Source: Ophioderma brevispina (lineage: Eukaryota > Echinodermata > Ophiuroidea > Amphilepidida > Ophiodermatidae). From it: a stretch of DNA of 64,000 nt. Below, piece after piece: positions 58,701 through 64,000 of the stretch. The translations under genes were made by a program, and so were the position numbers. The notes below the pieces were generated by a model. It searched no databases. It had not been told where the DNA came from and saw nothing but the letters and a program-made list of their open reading frames with translations. Every line of letters begins with the position of its first letter. Within the stretch, counting starts at the first letter, position 1. The DNA is taken from NCBI GenBank assembly GCA_023653785.1, contig JAMKCH010087969.1:124001-188000 (forward strand). Reading direction: 5' to 3'.

Positions 58701-61700
58701 TCTAGAGGGAAAACGATTTGAGGTCTACCACATTCTTACACTAAATACGAGGTTCAGTCATGTTTGGTCAGAAAAATACACACTGAAGTGTCACCATATG
58801 GATTAATGATTTTTTTTCTTCTTTGTCACGCATTTTAGACTCATTGAAGCACGCTTAACTTTTCCCCCATGACCTTGAACCGTCTTGTCTTTTGCCTTAA
58901 AGTTAAGTAATTGTCCACAAGAAGAAAGCGTTAAACATATTTATTCGGCATAAACTGAGAAGCTGTGGGCGCTGTTGAACAAACAAACAAAATTATAAAC
59001 CTTGTTGATAAAGGCATTTTGGTTAGAATATGATGATTTCCCTTTTACAAGGGGCAAAACGTTTTTGTACGACTTTGAAAGCTCTTATAAGATTCACCCC
59101 CCATACACTAATTTTATCTTGTCTCGTGAATGTCACTGTCATATCTCTTACATTCCACTACCTGGACCCATGAAACTCATGACTGATTTACAAGTTCCCT
59201 ACAAGTGTGGGTACTGAGCTGTTTAAATCCGCTGTATTTTAGGTCTTTTCAGTTGGAAGGTACGGAAGGACAGGCTAAAAAACAATGTTTTTTAAAAAAC
59301 CCTCGTGTCCTTTAAAGAGCACTATATAAAATATATTGCAAAGGACAATGGATCAAAAACAACACGGCGTTTCATCTTGAGGCAAAACACAGCGCCACAA
59401 ATATCAAAACAAGACTAATAAATCCGATACACTAGGAAAAGATAATAAGAGAATTATCATGTATAAACTGAAGCAGAGGTAAAAAAAGAAACGTATGAGT
59501 TTGGTGAGTTTCCACGAGCTGGGCCCTCCCTTTCCTCTGCGCCATCCGGTAAATCACTAAATCGTATTCATTTTTTAAGCCAGAGAGCTTATGTAACTGG
59601 GCTAAAGCTCAGCACGCGTGTGTTGAAAGCAATGATGGCGATTTTCATAAAATCGGTAGGTTTGCAATATAAACGCTCCAGATATTCTTATTACTATACT
59701 TTGGTACACCAATTTATGACTTACGGAATAAAGCACGCAAGCGTAAACATAGATGGAGCACGCCTATGTGATGTTACTTAGAACACTTAACATAGATGGA
59801 TCAGACAGGCCTCGACATTCCGGTGGAAAATTCTACTTCGCATTCTCGATATGTGCAACTCGCTTATATATTCCATTCATATATAGATCAATTCCAGGAT
59901 TAATTTCTTATAAAATGGTACTGCTGCAACGCTCCGGACACCTTGTCACTCACGTGCATGGACCAATTCACAAGAATAGTTGATGTGAACTTTGAATAGT
60001 CTCGTGTCCATCTGGTGTGGTTCATAGGTATTAGTGCTTAGCTGTATATGGTCACATTCATATCTTTACGTGTAAACCTACAGTTGCCTTTTTTAAATCT
60101 CATTCTCTTATGTAAAAATTACAAACAAATCAGCAATTCCCTCTTAGGGTTTCCCGAAAATGTTTGCAAAAGTTACATCAGCCTTCCAAAATCATGATAT
60201 TATAACACCATCATAGATATCATAGCAAATATTTCCGTATATAACAATGTAGTCTATGTAGAGAGAGAGAAGTTTTTAATCGAGTGGCCATTTAAGCGTA
60301 AAGGTAGTATAACACTGTTTTACCTTCATTCATCTCCGGACAAAACTAGCCTTTGGCATCATTGTGGAAAAACGTGACCAATTTATATTGAAGACCAGTT
60401 AAACGTAATGCATTTTTGGAAAGGATTGGAAATAAGGCGCCAAATCGTCATCTCTGTGTAGTTATTCATCAAGAAGTAGAGGACGACGAAGGAAATAAGC
60501 GTTATCACGTTGTATAATGTACCACTTTAGCTGTTAGAGACCCTTTAATGAATTTAACCATCATGCACTGATCATGAGGCAATGTCGGTAACATCCTTGA
60601 TAACCCGTATTCGTCGAAAGCCTGTTCTACTAAAACATTTTCTAACTCTAAGGACGAGAATAATCCTAGTATTGTCGCGACGCACCCCTGGAACATTCTA
60701 TAACTAATCAACCCAAGCCTCTGAAGTAAAAAAAATAAAGATAAATACCTCTACCGAATTGATATTGCTGGGCTCATGGCAAGTCTCAATAGATTTATTC
60801 CCTTGGGGATACATTATTAGGATATTTACTTGCAACGGGTCAAAAATTGAGTGAGTGAATCTAAATTGTCTCTACTCAATTTCTCAGAAAAGTTAAACGC
60901 GTAATCCAATTTCACGAATCCTATATCTGTTTGAAGTATTCTTACCAAATGTTGGAGTAACATTAATCAAGTCAGCATTTAAAGTCAACATTTTGAAAAT
61001 CAAATTGTTGGCACGCCGAAAATCTCTAAGACTTAGAGTAACTTTAATGAACAGGTGCTAATACCAGCACAAGCAGGGACTGCACGTGACCACGATGACA
61101 AGCAACCTTAAAGGGCTTCAAGAACTGTTAAGGTGGCCTAGTATAGTCTTGGAATTTCCCCCGTACAGCTAAGTAAGATTTTACGTTAATCGTTACATTA
61201 TTGCATAGGTTGTATATTCCACTTGTTCTATAACACCTAACTTTGATTACTCCTGATGATGTCCGTTGGTGGACAGAATTTTAAACGGAAGCATTCATAA
61301 AGTGGTTTTTGTATTACTGGAGAGAATACTTCGGAATAAACATCCTCAGGCAGGGTAAACAGGCTTATGACCATACTGACAAATGTTAAATAATTAATGT
61401 CGGTGAAAGACCCGTTGTGATGTGGGTTAATATTTTGATGTTATACGTATTTTGTACTGGTAATCTTCCTAGACGCTATGACCTCCTTGCTTTAATGGAC
61501 TTCGCACCTAATATGCTTTTGGCGCATAATTTAAAGCAAAACCAGACGTTTAGTTCCCTTTGGTATGTAAAGAATATTGATCCGAGGTTAACATCTATCT
61601 CTGACATACGAGGCTCAAATCAAACGCTATGTTCTCATACCAACTTGTAAATGTACACATTTCAGATAAACAACGGTACAGACAAATTACTTGCACTGAT

Positions 61701-63099
61701 ATATATTAGCTTGATAAGTCTTTAAAGTTCTGCAAATGGCATATCCTTGCTCTGACTACTAAACTCTGTTTAAGATTTTCAGAAGACCAACGTGAACATG
61801 GGATGGATAAATGTGTCAAAGTAGGCTGTCAAAAAAGGTCACACCTTTAATTGTAACGCAAGCCCTTTAATGTTGATTTGAAAACGCGTGCGAGTGGAGT
61901 TGAAGACTTCTCTTAGTAGATGTATCAGCTTTGGCCTTGAATTCTTTGAAACAGTTTAACTCCAAGATTGTTCGATATTATTCGAAAGTGATTGAAATGA
62001 GTATGGATTTCATAGGACTTGAATGTTGTTATAGTTGTTATAGTTCTGCGGTCATCATATTCAAATGGTATTACGATATTTTATTGGCGGGACATTTGTA
62101 AAGTGCGAAACTTGGTATTGTTAACAATTACCAGGGAATGGAGTTCGATACTGACCCTCGTAACTATAGAGATCACATGATGAGATCGTGTACAAGATTT
62201 ACATGCTTGGCGCGCAACACGAGTCTTCAAATCACTCTCTTCAGTTACAGTCACGTACTCTCACCGATCAGTGGCTACAACAGATGGCCTGAATTCAATG
62301 TTTTGATTTGCCCACTGTGCACTCTTTCGTACGAGTGGCCCGGCTGATTTGTCGTGAAAAGGCATGTTTTAAAAACCAGATCTCTCGATTGGACATAGTA
62401 TAATGTGTGACATTTCCGATTGGATGTCGGGAAATGTTCTTCTTCACACAAGTATTTGATCAATATGACGATATATTTTTGGCTGGGATGTTTGAACATT
62501 TAACGTATAGGTTTGTAAAATTCTTGTTTTGTTTTTGCCATGTCCTTTTTAATATTTTTCACCAATGTTCTTTTAAAATGATCTATATTATTCTACATAT
62601 CTTGACAATCTTTGGGAATTTGCTAATGAAATATGGGATAGTTAAGGAGTTATATTGATTCTAAGTGTGGTAGATACTTTCGAACAATCATGGCACTTTA
62701 CAACCACTTGTGCATTAACGGTTGTTTACGTTCAAAATTTAATCCATTGGTTGCATCATTTGTTCATTTGCATACACATTCGCAATATCTCTTTGGTTTT
62801 AATTCAGAACAAAATGGTCAAATTTAATCGTCCAAAGACGTAACTTCAGGTATGTTTTTCTGGATTTAAAAGCCTTTGTACAGAAAAATCGGGAATTACT
62901 TACGGGTAGAATTACCACTAGCCACAAGTAGATTCGGATTCAAATTTGAAAGAAGGAAAAACGCCGAACTAAGTACTTACTATTCAGAATGTAATTCAAG
63001 TCACCCACCTCAGATTCTTAGTGGAAAACGCAGTATCTTATCAGACAAGACATTTCGGCATCGTAGAGACTGGTAACTAATACAGATCTTTCAGTTTGA
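55798..63099. other. Long stretch with no supported feature
   Basis: This is the longest quiet part of the window. Short frames (up to 77 codons) are scattered on both strands with no motif, no shared repeats with the rest of the window and no clear palindromes. A short GA microsatellite lies near 60260. A segment at 57660-57720 (CCTGTCAAAATGTTCGATTT) resembles 52557-52600 (CCTGTCAATATGTTGGATTC). Single-copy exons could hide here, but I cannot support any by eye. Confidence 0.45.
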
Positions 63100-63104
63100 T
63101 TGGA

Positions 63105-63375
63105 CATTATAGAGTCTCGGTAAGGCAAGCCATTTCGGAATCCATGTCAGGCAAGGAATTCCAGATATTATTCACAAATCTTTACCAGGCAAGACGAACT
63201 CTAAAAGCCAGGTCTCGCTTAATATCGTCAACATGACGGTTATTTAACATTCTTCCTCGTGATCCATACACGATCTTGAAGAAATTGGGGGTATTTTTGT
63301 TTTGCAAATGAGGTATATTTTACGTGAATTCTGCGGAGATTCATGCCAATGAAGGCGCTCTAATGTGCGGTATGT
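63105..63375 (-). pseudogene. Decayed LINE ORF2 C-terminal tail
   Basis: Read on the minus strand, 63346-63363 encodes LERLHW, like the conserved LHWLP block of many CR1/L2/Jockey-type LINE proteins. After a frameshift, a frame of about 60 codons contains FKIVYGSRGRM and then NNIWNSLP (63150-63173), matching the conserved RVVNxWNSLP block near the end of such proteins. One in-frame stop (TAA after RLAW) separates the blocks. The order and spacing are those of a LINE 3' end. The remainder of the element is not recognisable. Family assignment below non-LTR retrotransposon is open. Confidence 0.62.
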
Positions 63376-64000
63376 ATTTAGACTTGGTCATACTTGAAGT
63401 TCACACAGATTGTCTGCTTTATGGGTTTCTCGTAAAATAGGACTCTTACTTCTAGGTTTATCTGGTAATGTGCAAAATGGCATGCAGACACTCAATTTCT
63501 TTCGCCAATAACAGGGGTGAAATGGTCGTATTGCTGTCGTTGCAGTGTCATTGTGAAATTAGATCTTTTAAAAATTAACTTTGGAAATTGTATAGTAAAG
63601 AAGATCTCATATCAGAAAGTTTCATCTAATGGCATTGTATAGTTATCGCATACCATAATTAAATTGCAAAGCGTGAAGCCTTTTCGAAGTAGCAAAGATG
63701 TCAAATACCTCCTATTGTTGTAACAATCAACTATGGTTCAACTATGAACCTTGTTACTTGTTGAACCAATGTGGGTGAATTTATTTTAAAGCAGATATTA
63801 TTTTTTTATTGTATTCAAATTTGGATGTCGTCTTTATATTATTCATTCAATTCACCATCTATATGCATATGTTCACAATGAGTTTACACTTTTTATTGTT
63901 CTAACTACAAGGAGCGAGCAGTGCTTTTTTATTAAATATTTTCAATTAACGGAATGGATACGCATCTGTCCATGTGGCCCAGATGTTCTATCATTTGTCT
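63376..64000. other. No recognisable feature
   Basis: If the LINE relic extended further upstream in its own sense, it would lie here. I could not find the reverse-transcriptase YxDD block, so the upstream part is lost or too decayed. Confidence 0.45.

Overview
This is a eukaryotic, AT-rich, gene-poor window, most likely from an animal genome. The evidence is the low coding density (longest stop-free ATG frame 132 codons, nothing recognisable), a tRNA-headed SINE, a decayed LINE 3' tail and many miniature inverted-repeat elements (MITEs). The mix would fit a marine invertebrate, but the sequence does not fix the taxon. I found no protein-coding gene, rRNA, functional tRNA or CRISPR array that I can support. 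The short ORFs present look like chance frames.

What the window holds is a layered collection of non-autonomous DNA transposons, many with visible target-site duplications (TSDs). (1) TTAA-bounded elements of several unrelated families lie at 3250-3663, 7188-7643, 23601-24091, 41702-42155, 42827-43440, 45536-45881, 46590-46899, 53191-53772, 55037-55331 and 55473-55797; 18499-19408 and 28153-28306 are weaker candidates. (2) A CACTA-type MITE occurs three times (17518, 33494, 49776), each with a different perfect 3-bp TSD. (3) A fold-back family with 9-bp TSDs occurs twice (30430, 40184). (4) hAT-type elements lie at 31698-31877 (perfect 8-bp TSD) and 12771-14239 (7-bp direct repeat; inserted in the loop of an older palindrome and holding a further inverted-repeat unit). 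(5) Smaller families are present in two copies: 26363/33934, 18182/24820, 33180/38035 and 36649/46154.

By region: 0-3 kb holds a 630-bp head-to-tail duplication. 3.6-12.7 kb is mostly featureless apart from one 456-bp palindrome. 12.7-14.3 kb is the nested hAT composite. 17.5-24.6 kb and 26-34.7 kb are MITE-rich, with the densest cluster at 31.7-34.7 kb. 36-47 kb mixes MITEs, a SINE and hairpins. 48-52.4 kb carries diverged repeats with protein-like blocks that are now broken by stops. 53-55.8 kb is again TTAA-element-rich. 55.8-63.1 kb shows almost nothing. A LINE relic lies at 63.1-63.4 kb.

No autonomous transposase was recognised, so the elements here must have been moved in trans. The region reads as intergenic or heterochromatin-like sequence, not as a working gene system.
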